Shown here: piece after piece, positions 34,804 to 42,963 of the stretch | Layout of the letters: every line of letters starts with the position of its first letter | How positions within the stretch are numbered: the stretch's first letter is position 1 | Assembly (NCBI GenBank): GCA_018436595.1 | Contig: JAHDLC010000001.1 | Location: 1-64,000, forward strand | DNA from: Synergistaceae bacterium | GTDB lineage: Bacteria > Synergistota > Synergistia > Synergistales > Aminobacteriaceae | Direction: 5' to 3' | Length of the DNA: 64,000 nucleotides | Translations under genes and position numbers: made by a program | Notes under the pieces: model-generated | What the model was told of the DNA's origin: nothing | Databases searched by the model: none | The model's input: the letters and a program-made list of their open reading frames with translations, nothing else

Positions 34804-34879
34804 GGATTGAGTCAACACCTTCTGATATTCCCAAACCCGCAGGCAGCGGGGAGCGTCACCGGTGCTCGCTTGGGCCGCC

Positions 34880-34935
34880 GGTGCAGATTGTCATCCTTGA
34901 CAACTGCACCTGAAACCGACATCCTTGTCGGTTTC
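34880..34935 (-). promoter_or_regulatory. Twin hairpins with AGGA loops in the EamA leader
   Basis: On the minus strand two adjacent hairpins are nearly perfect. One is a 10-bp stem (34926-34935 with 34912-34921), the other a 13-bp stem with one bulge (34898-34910 with 34880-34893). Both have the four-base loop AGGA. The first reads ACAAGGATGT across the loop, matching the known CsrA/RsmA high-affinity consensus (RUACARGGAUGU). A weak promoter (TTGACC at 35023, TACAAT at 35002, 15-base spacer) and a small GCGGG hairpin near 34840 frame a possible leader or small RNA. Confidence 0.55.
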
Positions 34936-35043
34936 TCGGCCCGGGCGCTGTGCCCGGCGACACTCCCTCTGCCAGGAAAAGCTGCGGATTTAGGATATTG
35001 TATGGAACAAAGAGGCGGGTCAATCGTAGCCCGTGGATCTCCT

Positions 35044-36435
35044 TCAGTCAAATGGGCTATGAATGATTTTTTGGAAAGGAGGTTCCTTTTCCTCAGTATT
35101 TTCGCTGCCGGGGAGAATTTTCTCAGGCTGTTTCAGCGGCAGTGCGATCTCGACGATAAGCCCCCCGTCCGGAAAGTTGCCCGCGGATATCCTGCCGCCG
35201 TGGCATCGGACCGCCCGTTCGGCGATGGCGAGCCCAAGGCCCGTGCCGCCGCTCCTGCGGTCTCTCGAGTAATCCAGGCGATAAAAGGGGCGGAAGATCC
35301 GGGGCAGCTCCTCCTCGGGAATTCCGGGTCCCTGGTCGCGAACGGAAACGACCGTTTCATTCCCCTTCTGCCTGGCGATGATTTCAAGTGTTCCGCCGGA
35401 AGGCGTCGCCCGCAGCCCGTTGCGGATAACGTTCTCAAAAGCCTGGCGGAGCAGCTGCTCATCACCGTGGAGTTCCATTGTGCAGGGCATGATCGAAGCC
35501 GCAACCGTTTTTCCTCCGTTCATTCCCTCGAAGCGGGCATCCTCGGTGATCTCGCGAAGCAGTTGGACTATATTGACGGGGGCTCCGTCCATCTCCCGGG
35601 GGTACAGTTCCGCCCGGGAGAGCGAAAGGATCTGGCTGACCATCTCGTTCATCCGTTCGGCATCCCGTCCGGCGCGGTCCAGAAATTCCGCCGCCTCGGG
35701 AGCGCACCCTTTTCGTGCAAGGGTCAATGCGACGTCAAGACGCTGGAGGGGGGAGCGCAGTTCGTGGGAAATGTCTCCCATGAGCCGCTGCTGTGAGGTC
35801 AGAAGGTCCTGGATTCTTTCAGCCATGCCGTCGAAAGCTTTGCCGAGATCTGCGATATGGTCTCCCCGCCCCGTGACCGATTCACCCGCCCTGACTCCCA
35901 AATCTCCCCTGCCGAGCTGCACGGCGGCCTTCCTCAGCTCGAGGATCGGGGAAACGATATGCCGTACGAGCACCAGGCAGAGCAGGGCACCGATGCCCAT
36001 CGGAATCAGAAACATCCACCAGTGGCGCGGAGGAAAGGGCGGTCTGCCGCGAAACAGCGACAGCTCCCCCAAGAGCGTGTACGTTCCCCCGGATGTTTTG
36101 ACGGGGATCTCGGTTCGTACTGTTCCCGGCGGTGTTTGTCCGTTGTCTGCCCTGTGTTCACCGGGGGGAAGAAGCGAAAAAAAGATGCCGCTCTGAGCCT
36201 CTGCCTGCGCCAGCAGCACGGAAAGGGCAGTTTCGTCCCCCAGTTTGAGCAGGGCACCGGCTTTTTCCGCCAGGCCGTCTGCGGACCATGTCAGAAGGCG
36301 CTGGAGTTCTTCGGGAGGCTGGAACGTGTGTCGGGATTTTTCGATCGTAAAAAAAACCTCGTTGACGACGAGCGAGAGGAAAAGGGCCAGAAGAAAACCA
36401 ATATAGACTTTCCAGAAGAGCGAGAGACGCTTCAT
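35044..36435 (-). CDS. Sensor histidine kinase (CpxA/EnvZ type)
   Basis: A 463-residue inner-membrane kinase: a membrane helix at residues 8-30, a periplasmic sensor region to about 135, a second helix (WWMFLIPMGIGALLCLVLV), then a HAMP domain. The dimerisation box is DISHELRSPLQRLD with the phosphorylated H224. The catalytic domain has N (QAFENVIRNGLRA), G1 (DQGPGIP), F (RIFRPFYR) and G2 (GGTGLGLAIAERA) boxes. Its start overlaps the stop of the response regulator gene (ATGA), so the pair is coupled. The stimulus is unknown; CpxA-like kinases sense envelope stress. Confidence 0.9.
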   Translation of the reverse strand: MKRLSLFWKVYIGFLLALFLSLVVNEVFFTIEKSRHTFQPPEELQRLLTWSADGLAEKAGALLKLGDETALSVLLAQAEAQSGIFFSLLPPGEHRADNGQTPPGTVRTEIPVKTSGGTYTLLGELSLFRGRPPFPPRHWWMFLIPMGIGALLCLVLVRHIVSPILELRKAAVQLGRGDLGVRAGESVTGRGDHIADLGKAFDGMAERIQDLLTSQQRLMGDISHELRSPLQRLDVALTLARKGCAPEAAEFLDRAGRDAERMNEMVSQILSLSRAELYPREMDGAPVNIVQLLREITEDARFEGMNGGKTVAASIMPCTMELHGDEQLLRQAFENVIRNGLRATPSGGTLEIIARQKGNETVVSVRDQGPGIPEEELPRIFRPFYRLDYSRDRRSGGTGLGLAIAERAVRCHGGRISAGNFPDGGLIVEIALPLKQPEKILPGSENTEEKEPPFQKIIHSPFD

Positions 36436-37148
36436 TGCGTGTCCCTCTCCTGTCCGCAGCCTGAGCGGCCGGGAAAGACGAGGACATAGCCTTCCCCGCG
36501 GATGTTTCTGATGCGTTCCGAACCGTCGCTGTAGGGACCGATCTTGCGCCGGAGATTGCTGACATGAACGCCGATGCTCCGGTCGAAGGCGGAATAGCCC
36601 CGTCCGAGGACTTCCCGGGAGATCCTGTCCAGCGGGACGATGTGCCCGGCGGACAGCATCAGAAGCTCGAGCAGCCGGAATTCGGTCCCTGTGAGTTCAA
36701 CCGGGTGTCCTTCAATCGAAACGGAACGGGACATTGTATTCATTGAAAGGTCGCCGATCTCCTCGGAGCCTTCGTCATCACCTGCCGTCCCGGTCCGGCG
36801 CAGCACGGCACGGACCCGTGCTGCCAGCTCCCTGGTGTTGAAGGGTTTCGGTACGTAATCGTCAGCCCCCATCTCCAGTCCCACGATCCGGTCGACATGT
36901 TCCCCCCTGGCGGTGAGCATCAGCACGGGGACACGGCTTTTTGCGCGGATCTCGCGCAGTGCGTCGAAGCCGCTGCACCCCGGCAGCATGACATCCAGGA
37001 TCACGATGCTGTAAATGCCTGACAAAGCTTCCGATATTCCGGCGGGACCGTCGTGAACAGCCTTGCATTCAAAGCCCTCTCCGGAAAAGAATGCTGCAAG
37101 CAGTTCGCCCAGTTCCACGTCGTCATCGATCAATAAAATGGGTCGCAT
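36432..37148 (-). CDS. OmpR/PhoB-family response regulator
   Basis: A 238-residue regulator. The receiver has the acidic pocket DDD (residues 8-10), phospho-acceptor D52 in VILDVMLPG, a conserved T (LMLTARG) and lysine (VPKPF, near 102). A winged-helix DNA-binding domain follows (LTGTEFRLLELLMLSAGHIV, SNLRRKIG, RGEGYVL). The ATG at 37148 lies about nine bases after AAAGGAAG. The cognate kinase gene overlaps its 3' end. Target genes are not evident, but the 231-base gap upstream is shared with a divergent zinc-ribbon gene. Confidence 0.9.
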   Translation of the reverse strand: MRPILLIDDDVELGELLAAFFSGEGFECKAVHDGPAGISEALSGIYSIVILDVMLPGCSGFDALREIRAKSRVPVLMLTARGEHVDRIVGLEMGADDYVPKPFNTRELAARVRAVLRRTGTAGDDEGSEEIGDLSMNTMSRSVSIEGHPVELTGTEFRLLELLMLSAGHIVPLDRISREVLGRGYSAFDRSIGVHVSNLRRKIGPYSDGSERIRNIRGEGYVLVFPGRSGCGQERDTQ

Positions 37149-37379
37149 TGTTTTTCTTCCTTTCCCTGCATCCAAACACTCTTCAAAGTATAGCAAGGGC
37201 GACGGAAGAGAGAGCATTGCTTTGTTTTTCTTTGCACTTCTTCGTAAAAGAGCTGTGTTTCTTGATGCTATTTTTCCCCGGGGTAGCCGAAAAGAAAACA
37301 AGAAGCGCGGTGTCGTATCCGGAGGGAGGGAAGTGTTCCGTCCCGCGTTTCAACAGGGAAGGGGGGGAAAGGAATATCA

Positions 37380-37769
37380 ATGGAGATCCGGGGAATTTCG
37401 CAGGGGATGGCTCAATACAACGTGCGCATCAATTCGGAGGAAAAGGACGGAGTCTCGAAGGAGCATGAAAACGCTTCGGGGACCTCTTCGTCCGGAACAA
37501 CGCAGACGCAGAATACATCGGGAACTCCAGCTTCGTCAGGTGCGGGCGAGGCATCAACCGAAAACAACGGCACATGCAGCAATTGCGGGGCCACTCTCGC
37601 GTCGGGAGCCTCCGTCTGCGGCAAGTGCGGTACGGTGGTAGAGTCCGCTTCGGCCAAGCTGCTTAGGGAGCTGACCGAGAGCGGAGAGATGGCGAACAGT
37701 ACGGATCATGGAATATCAGCGCTCTCCGTGCAGGCAGCCCTGTCAGATCAGGAGGAGGAAAAACTGTAG
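37380..37769 (+). CDS. Small Ser/Thr-rich protein with a zinc ribbon
   Basis: A 129-residue protein I do not recognise. It opens MEIRGISQGMAQYNVRIN, then has a low-complexity Ser/Thr/Gly segment (residues about 33-62), a single zinc ribbon CSNCGATLASGASVCGKCG near 66-84, and an acidic helical tail ending EEEKL. No signal peptide or membrane segment is seen, so it is probably cytoplasmic. AAAGGAAT precedes the start. It is divergent from the two-component system and convergent with the SUI1 gene. The 37149-37379 gap shows no other feature. Confidence 0.6.
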   Translation: MEIRGISQGMAQYNVRINSEEKDGVSKEHENASGTSSSGTTQTQNTSGTPASSGAGEASTENNGTCSNCGATLASGASVCGKCGTVVESASAKLLRELTESGEMANSTDHGISALSVQAALSDQEEEKL

Positions 37770-37790
37770 AATTCGAACGTCAGGGAGACG

Positions 37791-38189
37791 TCAGTGTGCC
37801 CTGGTGACCTTCACCCTTCGGGCGGCAAACCATTCGGCGGTCCGTTCGATCTGGTCGCCCTGAAGCAGGATGTCGTCTCCCTCCACGGTCCCCCCGCAGC
37901 CCATGGCCGTGCGGAGTGTTTTCGCCAGCGCCGCCGTGTCCGGCGGAGTTCCGTCCCGAAAGGAAATGCGGGTGACGGTCTTGCCTCCCCGTCCCTTCGT
38001 CTCCCTGGAAAGGACGGCCCGGCCGGGCAGGCTCCCTTCCCCGGAGGAAGGGTGGGTGTCTGGGTGTGCCTTTTCCGGAGGGGTTTCCTCCGGCGGGGTG
38101 TCTTTCCCCAGGAGGGTCCCCAGGGAAATCCCGAGAGGGGAAGCATCCGCTTCCACTGAAATCCGCTCCTTTTTTCCTTTTCCTGCCAT
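37791..38189 (-). CDS. SUI1/eIF1-family translation factor (YciH-like)
   Basis: A 132-residue protein with a C-terminal SUI1 domain: RETKGRGGKTVTRISF, then a short loop, LAKTLRTAMGCGGTVEGD and ILLQGDQIERTAEWF. The N-terminal 60 residues are Pro/Glu-rich and poorly conserved in the family. Bacterial YciH proteins are proposed to influence start-codon fidelity on the ribosome. The ATG at 38189 has AAAGGAG nine bases upstream; the longer frame to 38339 has no such site and is rejected. Confidence 0.87.
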   Translation of the reverse strand: MAGKGKKERISVEADASPLGISLGTLLGKDTPPEETPPEKAHPDTHPSSGEGSLPGRAVLSRETKGRGGKTVTRISFRDGTPPDTAALAKTLRTAMGCGGTVEGDDILLQGDQIERTAEWFAARRVKVTRAH

Positions 38190-38292
38190 GGCGCCCGTCT
38201 CCTTTGCCGGTCGGGTAGTTGGAGGTATCCCTTTTCCCGAAAATATTCTAAAATAGATCTTCTGAAATATACAGGGGAAAGGGGGAAGGATC

Positions 38293-39486
38293 TTGGCGCG
38301 ACGGACGGGATGGCTGCTTCTGGCGGCATGTTTCCACATGGCCTATGTTCTCCGGCTCTCCGCCGGGGTGCTCGCCGCACCTCTCGGGAGGGAATTCGGT
38401 CTGACCGCCGGAACGTTCGGTCTCATGTCCTCCATGGTCTTTTATGCCTATACCCTGATGCAGGTACCCGTGGGCATCCTCGCTGACACCGCCGGTCCGC
38501 GGCTCACTGCCGCATGGGGGATGGCCGCGGCCGGGGCGGGAGCCCTTCTCTTCGCATCGGCGGGAAGCCCTTTCCTCCTCTTTGCCGGGAGGATCCTCAT
38601 GGGTGCCGGCGTGGCTGGAGCCTTCGTCTGCACCATGAAGTTCCTGGCGGACAACTTCGAGGGGGAGCGGTTCGCCACCCTCTCGGGGATCACGTCCCTC
38701 ATCGGCAACGCTGGAGGCATGACGGCCCAGGCGCCCCTGGCCCTGCTCGTGGCCGCCCTCACCTGGAGATGGTCCTTTGTCCTGCTCGGCTGCGTTTCCC
38801 TCCTGCTTTCCCTGCTCTGCTTCCTGGTGCTCCCCCGGGGCGGACGACGTTCCTTTTCCCTCCCCATGCTGCAAAAGGGGCTCAGGAATGTGTTCTCAAC
38901 GGGGGCCATGTATTCCCTCAGCCTGAACTACCTCGCCAGCCAGGCCTGTTTCCTCGCCCTCTCCGGCACGTGGGGGATCTCCTACCTGAGGGCCGTTCAC
39001 CGGATCGACGGGGCGCCGCTCATGACCCTTCTGGCGGCAGGCGTCATGGCGGGCGCCGTGGCCGCCGGAAAGCTCTCTGACCTGTGGCGGAGCAGAAAGA
39101 AGCCTCTCTGCCTCTTTGCCCTGGCCCACTTCTTCCTATGGGGCCTCCTTGTCTACCTCCCCGGTCCCTTCCCCCGGCCCGGCCTCGCCGTCCTTCTCGG
39201 CGGCATCGGCTTTTTCGCCGGGGCGCTGGTCATACCGTGGTCCGTGGCCAGGGAGCTCAATTTCCCGGAACATACCGGCCTGTCCATCGCCGTGATGAAC
39301 ACCGTCGCCTTCCTCGCGGTGGCGGTGCTCACCTCCTCCATGGGGCGGGTTCTCGACAGTGCGGCCGCCATGCCCCCGGCAGATGCCTGGCGGCACGTCC
39401 TTCTTCTGCCCCTGGCCGTTTCCGCGGCCGGGCTGGTCGGGGCGCTCCTGACGCCGGAGACCTTCGGGCGGAAGAAAACGGGGTGA
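38293..39486 (+). CDS. MFS transporter
   Basis: A 397-residue major-facilitator carrier with about twelve helices. The loop 2-3 motif is visible as GILADTAGPRLTAAWG, and the helix-4/5 region as GRILMGAGVAGAFVCTMKF. It begins with TTG after GGAAGGA. Its overall plan resembles the MFS protein at 62612-63919 (short N-terminus, MVFYAYTLMQVPVGIL versus HFYAYAFLQPVSGIL), so the two may be distant paralogues. The gene stands alone; substrate cannot be deduced. Confidence 0.85.
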   Translation: MARRTGWLLLAACFHMAYVLRLSAGVLAAPLGREFGLTAGTFGLMSSMVFYAYTLMQVPVGILADTAGPRLTAAWGMAAAGAGALLFASAGSPFLLFAGRILMGAGVAGAFVCTMKFLADNFEGERFATLSGITSLIGNAGGMTAQAPLALLVAALTWRWSFVLLGCVSLLLSLLCFLVLPRGGRRSFSLPMLQKGLRNVFSTGAMYSLSLNYLASQACFLALSGTWGISYLRAVHRIDGAPLMTLLAAGVMAGAVAAGKLSDLWRSRKKPLCLFALAHFFLWGLLVYLPGPFPRPGLAVLLGGIGFFAGALVIPWSVARELNFPEHTGLSIAVMNTVAFLAVAVLTSSMGRVLDSAAAMPPADAWRHVLLLPLAVSAAGLVGALLTPETFGRKKTG

Positions 39487-39555
39487 CCGGTTTCCACCTC
39501 CGCAGGGATGGGCCTGGTCTGCACAGCATGATCCTTCCGCGTCCCGCGGAAGAGA

Positions 39556-39564
39556 TGGTATAAT
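39556..39564 (+). promoter_or_regulatory. Extended -10 promoter of the diguanylate cyclase gene
   Basis: TGGTATAAT is a perfect extended -10 element about 90 bases before the cyclase start. No clear -35 box is needed for this class and none is seen. Confidence 0.5.
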
Positions 39565-39655
39565 CCAAAAGATTCATTGGTGCAGAGTATTATGTGCATT
39601 ATATTGCGGGGAGAGCCCCAAAGCTCCCTTCTTTCCTGAAAGGACGTATGGCGCT

Positions 39656-40801
39656 GTGATCCTCGATGTCCGGACGGTATTTTTCATTACATTCCTTTAC
39701 GGTCTGCTGACCGGCGTGGGGCTGATCTCCGCGTCGAGGTCCTACTCCGGAACCCTCCGGAGGAGCATGAACGTCATGGGCGCGGGCGCGGTGTTCCTGA
39801 TGTCGGGGGTTCTCGCCGCAGGCCTTCAGGGGATATGGCTGACGTCCTTCTCCTCGGTGCTTCTGGCCAATTTCCTGATGCTCTGGGGTGCGGGAGAGTA
39901 TTACCAGGCCCTCCGCCTCTTCGACGGGCAGGAAACCAGCCGTTGGTTCACTTTTGCGGTCGCTGCCGCAGTGACGGGGGTGAACCTGTTTTTTTACGCC
40001 GTCGTTCCCTCCCTGTCCACACGCGTTATCGTCATGTCCCTCGCCTTTTCCTTCCTCATGGGGCTCTCCGGAATCAGGATCCTCCGGTCCAGGTCCGTTT
40101 CCGGAACGTCGGTGCGCAATACGGCCAGCGGCAGCTTCTGGCTCGTGAGCCTTCTTTTTGTCGCAAGGGTGGTCGGGACCCTGTTTTTCGGGGGGTATAA
40201 AACGGCCCTTCTGCACAACAACCTCTGGCAGACCCTCCTTTTCTCCGGCTCGGCAGTGGGGTTCGTCCTCATCAACTTTTCCTACCTCCTGCTCTGCAAC
40301 GGCCAGTTCAACCGTCACCTGGAGCAGCTCGCCCTCACCGACCCCCTCACGGGGCTGTTCAACCGCAGGGCCTTTTCAGACCTGGCCCTCCGGGAGATCG
40401 CCCGGTCCGCCCGGTCCGGTGAGCCCCTCTCGCTGATCATGATCGACGCCGACGGCTTCAAGAAGATCAACGACACCTTCGGCCACGCCGCAGGCGACAG
40501 GGTGCTCCAGCACCTCTCCGTTCTCATCAGGGACAGCGTCCGCCCCCAGGACGTGGTGGGACGGCTCGGGGGGGACGAGTTCGCCGTGCTCCTGCCGGGG
40601 GCCAACCACATTATGGCTCTCGGCGTGGAGGAGCGCCTCGTCGCCGCAGTGGATGAGCACCCCCTTTCCTGGCACGAGGGAAAAATTCCCCTGAGGATCA
40701 GTGCCGGGACCGCGGCGCTCAACCTCGGGGACCCCGATTTCGACGACCTGCTCTCCAGGGCGGACGACGCCCTCTACCGGGCCAAAAGGTACGGGAACTG
40801 A
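39656..40801 (+). CDS. Membrane-bound diguanylate cyclase
   Basis: A 381-residue protein: about six or seven membrane helices in residues 1-220, a short coiled linker and a GGDEF domain. The active site is intact (RLGGDEF, with GGDEF at residues 305-309), and substrate-binding residues are present in MIDADGFKKINDTFGHAAGD. No RxxD inhibitory site is seen five residues before GGDEF. It should make cyclic di-GMP from two GTP at the membrane. The start is GTG with AAAGGA about 12 bases upstream. A phosphodiesterase-like counterpart is encoded at 19061-20725. Confidence 0.9.
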   Translation: MILDVRTVFFITFLYGLLTGVGLISASRSYSGTLRRSMNVMGAGAVFLMSGVLAAGLQGIWLTSFSSVLLANFLMLWGAGEYYQALRLFDGQETSRWFTFAVAAAVTGVNLFFYAVVPSLSTRVIVMSLAFSFLMGLSGIRILRSRSVSGTSVRNTASGSFWLVSLLFVARVVGTLFFGGYKTALLHNNLWQTLLFSGSAVGFVLINFSYLLLCNGQFNRHLEQLALTDPLTGLFNRRAFSDLALREIARSARSGEPLSLIMIDADGFKKINDTFGHAAGDRVLQHLSVLIRDSVRPQDVVGRLGGDEFAVLLPGANHIMALGVEERLVAAVDEHPLSWHEGKIPLRISAGTAALNLGDPDFDDLLSRADDALYRAKRYGN

Positions 40802-40824
40802 AGTCCGATTCACGATGGATTGAT

Positions 40825-40875
40825 AGAAGGAGGTCTCTCTCCGCTCCGGGAGAGAGACCTCCTTCTTTCTTTTTC
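40825..40875 (+). terminator. Terminator of the diguanylate cyclase gene
   Basis: A perfect 17-bp stem (40826-40842 with 40849-40865), a six-base loop and a T-rich tail. Nothing else is seen before the promoter of the next gene at 41008. Confidence 0.92.
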
Positions 40876-41007
40876 CTTACGGAACCGCTTCCGCGCCCGG
40901 AATCTTCCTGCGGCGTATCATCAGCGCTGCCGGAATCATGCCCTATCGTAACGGGTAGAAAATTTCCCAGATAATTTCGGCAGATTATAAAAAAACAACG
41001 GCTGAAG

Positions 41008-41016
41008 TGCTACAAT
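41008..41016 (+). promoter_or_regulatory. Extended -10 promoter of the 584-residue exported protein
   Basis: TGCTACAAT (TGn plus TACAAT) lies about 115 bases before the start codon in an AT-rich stretch; the -35 region is poor. Confidence 0.45.
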
Positions 41017-41130
41017 TCAGTTTAGGCGAAAAGGGGTGATAATACAAAAAATTACGAAAAAACTCCTGCGTGCAAGGGGACGATCGGACGAACTGCTTTG
41101 ATCCGCATTTTCACAAGAGGAGGCTGGAAG

Positions 41131-42885
41131 ATGAACAGCTTTGCCGGAAAAAAAGGCGGGATTTACCTTTCTGCGGCGGTTGGTTTGTTGTTCCTTTTTC
41201 TTCTTTTGCCGGGACCGGCGGAATCGCTCAACAAACCGGCTCCAAATCCCTTTCTCTCTTCGGAAATATATGGAATCACCCATTTTGACTCGTCCCAGAG
41301 CGATTCAACTCCTTTCGGCCCTCCCCGGGGGGCATTCCGCGTGAATCTTTCCGGCAGGCCCGTTTCCTATGGGGGCCCCGTCAATATCATAACCCTTGCA
41401 TCCACAGACCCTGACTTCATGTGGGCAGTGGGGACCGACCGCGTCGCCTACGTGAATAAAAAGGACGGCGCATGGGAAGAAGTCGCCAGGTTTGAGGCTC
41501 TTGAAGACGCTTCAGGCGGAGTGCTTCCGGCCATTCCGGGCGAAAAATTCAGGGAGTTCGGAGAGTCCTCCGCCGAGGGGATGGACGTTGACGAGATGGA
41601 CCAGTTCCTGGGGGATCTTTTCGGAAGTAATTACGATAACAGGTTCGGGAATGGCTCCTACTCTGTTGTGGACAACGGAAATGTGCTGTATACCCATTTT
41701 GGCGCAAACCTGTACGGATTTGCCCTTACCGACCCCGGCAACCCCTCCGCAGGAATTGCGGTACGCTACGTTCTTGAGGATATTATTACCGCTGTCGAGG
41801 GTCCCGTTTTTCCTGCCGGAACGCGCCTTTTCGGCCTTTCCATGACCTACGACGGCCATCTGGTAGTCACTTTCAGCAACGGCGTTGCCGTCATCGACAG
41901 GGATCTTGACTTGTCCTCGGTTCATTTCCACCGGTTTGCCGATTACGAATATGTGAGCAATTCCATAGCGGTGGACGAAGACGGCGGAATATACATTGCA
42001 AGCGCAGGGGTTGTTCCTGAGGTGGGAGGAATGATGCGCAAGCTCGTCTGGACGGGAAGCGGAATTTCCGACAGCCCCGATGACGGTTCGTGGCAGTGCG
42101 CCTATGAAGGCTCCGCAGTACTCCCTCCCATGATAAAGATGGGCTACGGCACCGGTTCCACCCCGACCCTGATGGGCTTTGGGGAAAACGAGGACAGGCT
42201 GGTTGTCATAACCGACGGTGCTGAACAGATGCATCTTCTCGCCTTCTGGCGGGATGAGATTCCGGCCGGAGGGGAGCGGCTGGCGGGCAGCATACCCGTG
42301 ACCTGCGGTTTTGACGAGCTTCCGGAATGGATACAGTCGGAGCAGTCGGTGGTAGTATCGGGATACGGGGCCTTTGTGGTGAACAACCTGCCCGGGACGG
42401 TGGACCCCGACCTGCCGGGGAAAAACAAGATCCTCCAGGTCGCGCTCATGGGGCCCGCCTACCCTACATCCTACGGTGTGGAGCGCTATGAATGGAACCC
42501 TGAAAACGACGAATGGTCCAGTCTCTGGGCACGCCCCGACGTCTCTTCCACGAGCATGATTCCCGTCCACAGCCAGTCTGGGGGAATGGTACTCGTCAAC
42601 GGGTACACCCCCGGGAACGGTTGGGAAATAACGGGGCTCGACTGGAACACGGGCAGGACGGTGCACCAGACCATATTCGGCCGGTCCAACCACGGAAACG
42701 GCGCCTATGCCATCCTGCAGTACCTGAAGGATAATGAACTGCTCTTCAACACTTTCAGCGGCCCCATACGGGTCCAGTACGATACGGGGGGAAGCGGCGG
42801 GTGCTCTGCCGGCGGATCCTTCGCCCCGTTGCCGGTGTTGCTCCTTGTGCCGCTGGCCCTTCTCGCGGCGGGCCGGAAAAAGTAG
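41131..42885 (+). CDS. Exported protein with Synerg-CTERM C-terminus
   Basis: A 584-residue protein of unknown function. It has a signal peptide (LSAAVGLLFLFLLLPGPAES, cleaved about residue 34). The mature part is a run of beta-strand segments with WAVGTDRVAYVNK-, LYTHFGANLYGFAL- and MTYDGHLVVTFSNG-like repeats, which look like blades of a propeller of the kind used for binding or lyase functions. The end is GGSGGCSAGG, a hydrophobic stretch FAPLPVLLLVPLALLA and GRKK, the clearest Synerg-CTERM signal in the window. The ATG at 41131 lies eight bases after GGAGG. It is probably surface-anchored. Confidence 0.75.
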   Translation: MNSFAGKKGGIYLSAAVGLLFLFLLLPGPAESLNKPAPNPFLSSEIYGITHFDSSQSDSTPFGPPRGAFRVNLSGRPVSYGGPVNIITLASTDPDFMWAVGTDRVAYVNKKDGAWEEVARFEALEDASGGVLPAIPGEKFREFGESSAEGMDVDEMDQFLGDLFGSNYDNRFGNGSYSVVDNGNVLYTHFGANLYGFALTDPGNPSAGIAVRYVLEDIITAVEGPVFPAGTRLFGLSMTYDGHLVVTFSNGVAVIDRDLDLSSVHFHRFADYEYVSNSIAVDEDGGIYIASAGVVPEVGGMMRKLVWTGSGISDSPDDGSWQCAYEGSAVLPPMIKMGYGTGSTPTLMGFGENEDRLVVITDGAEQMHLLAFWRDEIPAGGERLAGSIPVTCGFDELPEWIQSEQSVVVSGYGAFVVNNLPGTVDPDLPGKNKILQVALMGPAYPTSYGVERYEWNPENDEWSSLWARPDVSSTSMIPVHSQSGGMVLVNGYTPGNGWEITGLDWNTGRTVHQTIFGRSNHGNGAYAILQYLKDNELLFNTFSGPIRVQYDTGGSGGCSAGGSFAPLPVLLLVPLALLAAGRKK

Positions 42886-42913
42886 ACCGCCTGCGGAACT
42901 GAGCGACCATGAC

Positions 42914-42949
42914 AAAGGAGCTCCCCTCAATTGAGAGGGGAGCTCCTTT
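42914..42949. terminator. Bidirectional terminator
   Basis: A perfect 15-bp stem (42914-42928 with 42935-42949) with a six-base loop separates two convergent genes; T residues follow on both strands. Confidence 0.9.
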
Positions 42950-42963
42950 CATTTCGGTTTTGC

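Noticed and set aside
34880-34935. Guanidine-II (mini-ykkC) riboswitch before the EamA exporter
   Set aside because: That class also has two hairpins ahead of small exporters, but its loops read ACGR. Here both loops are AGGA, so the class does not fit.
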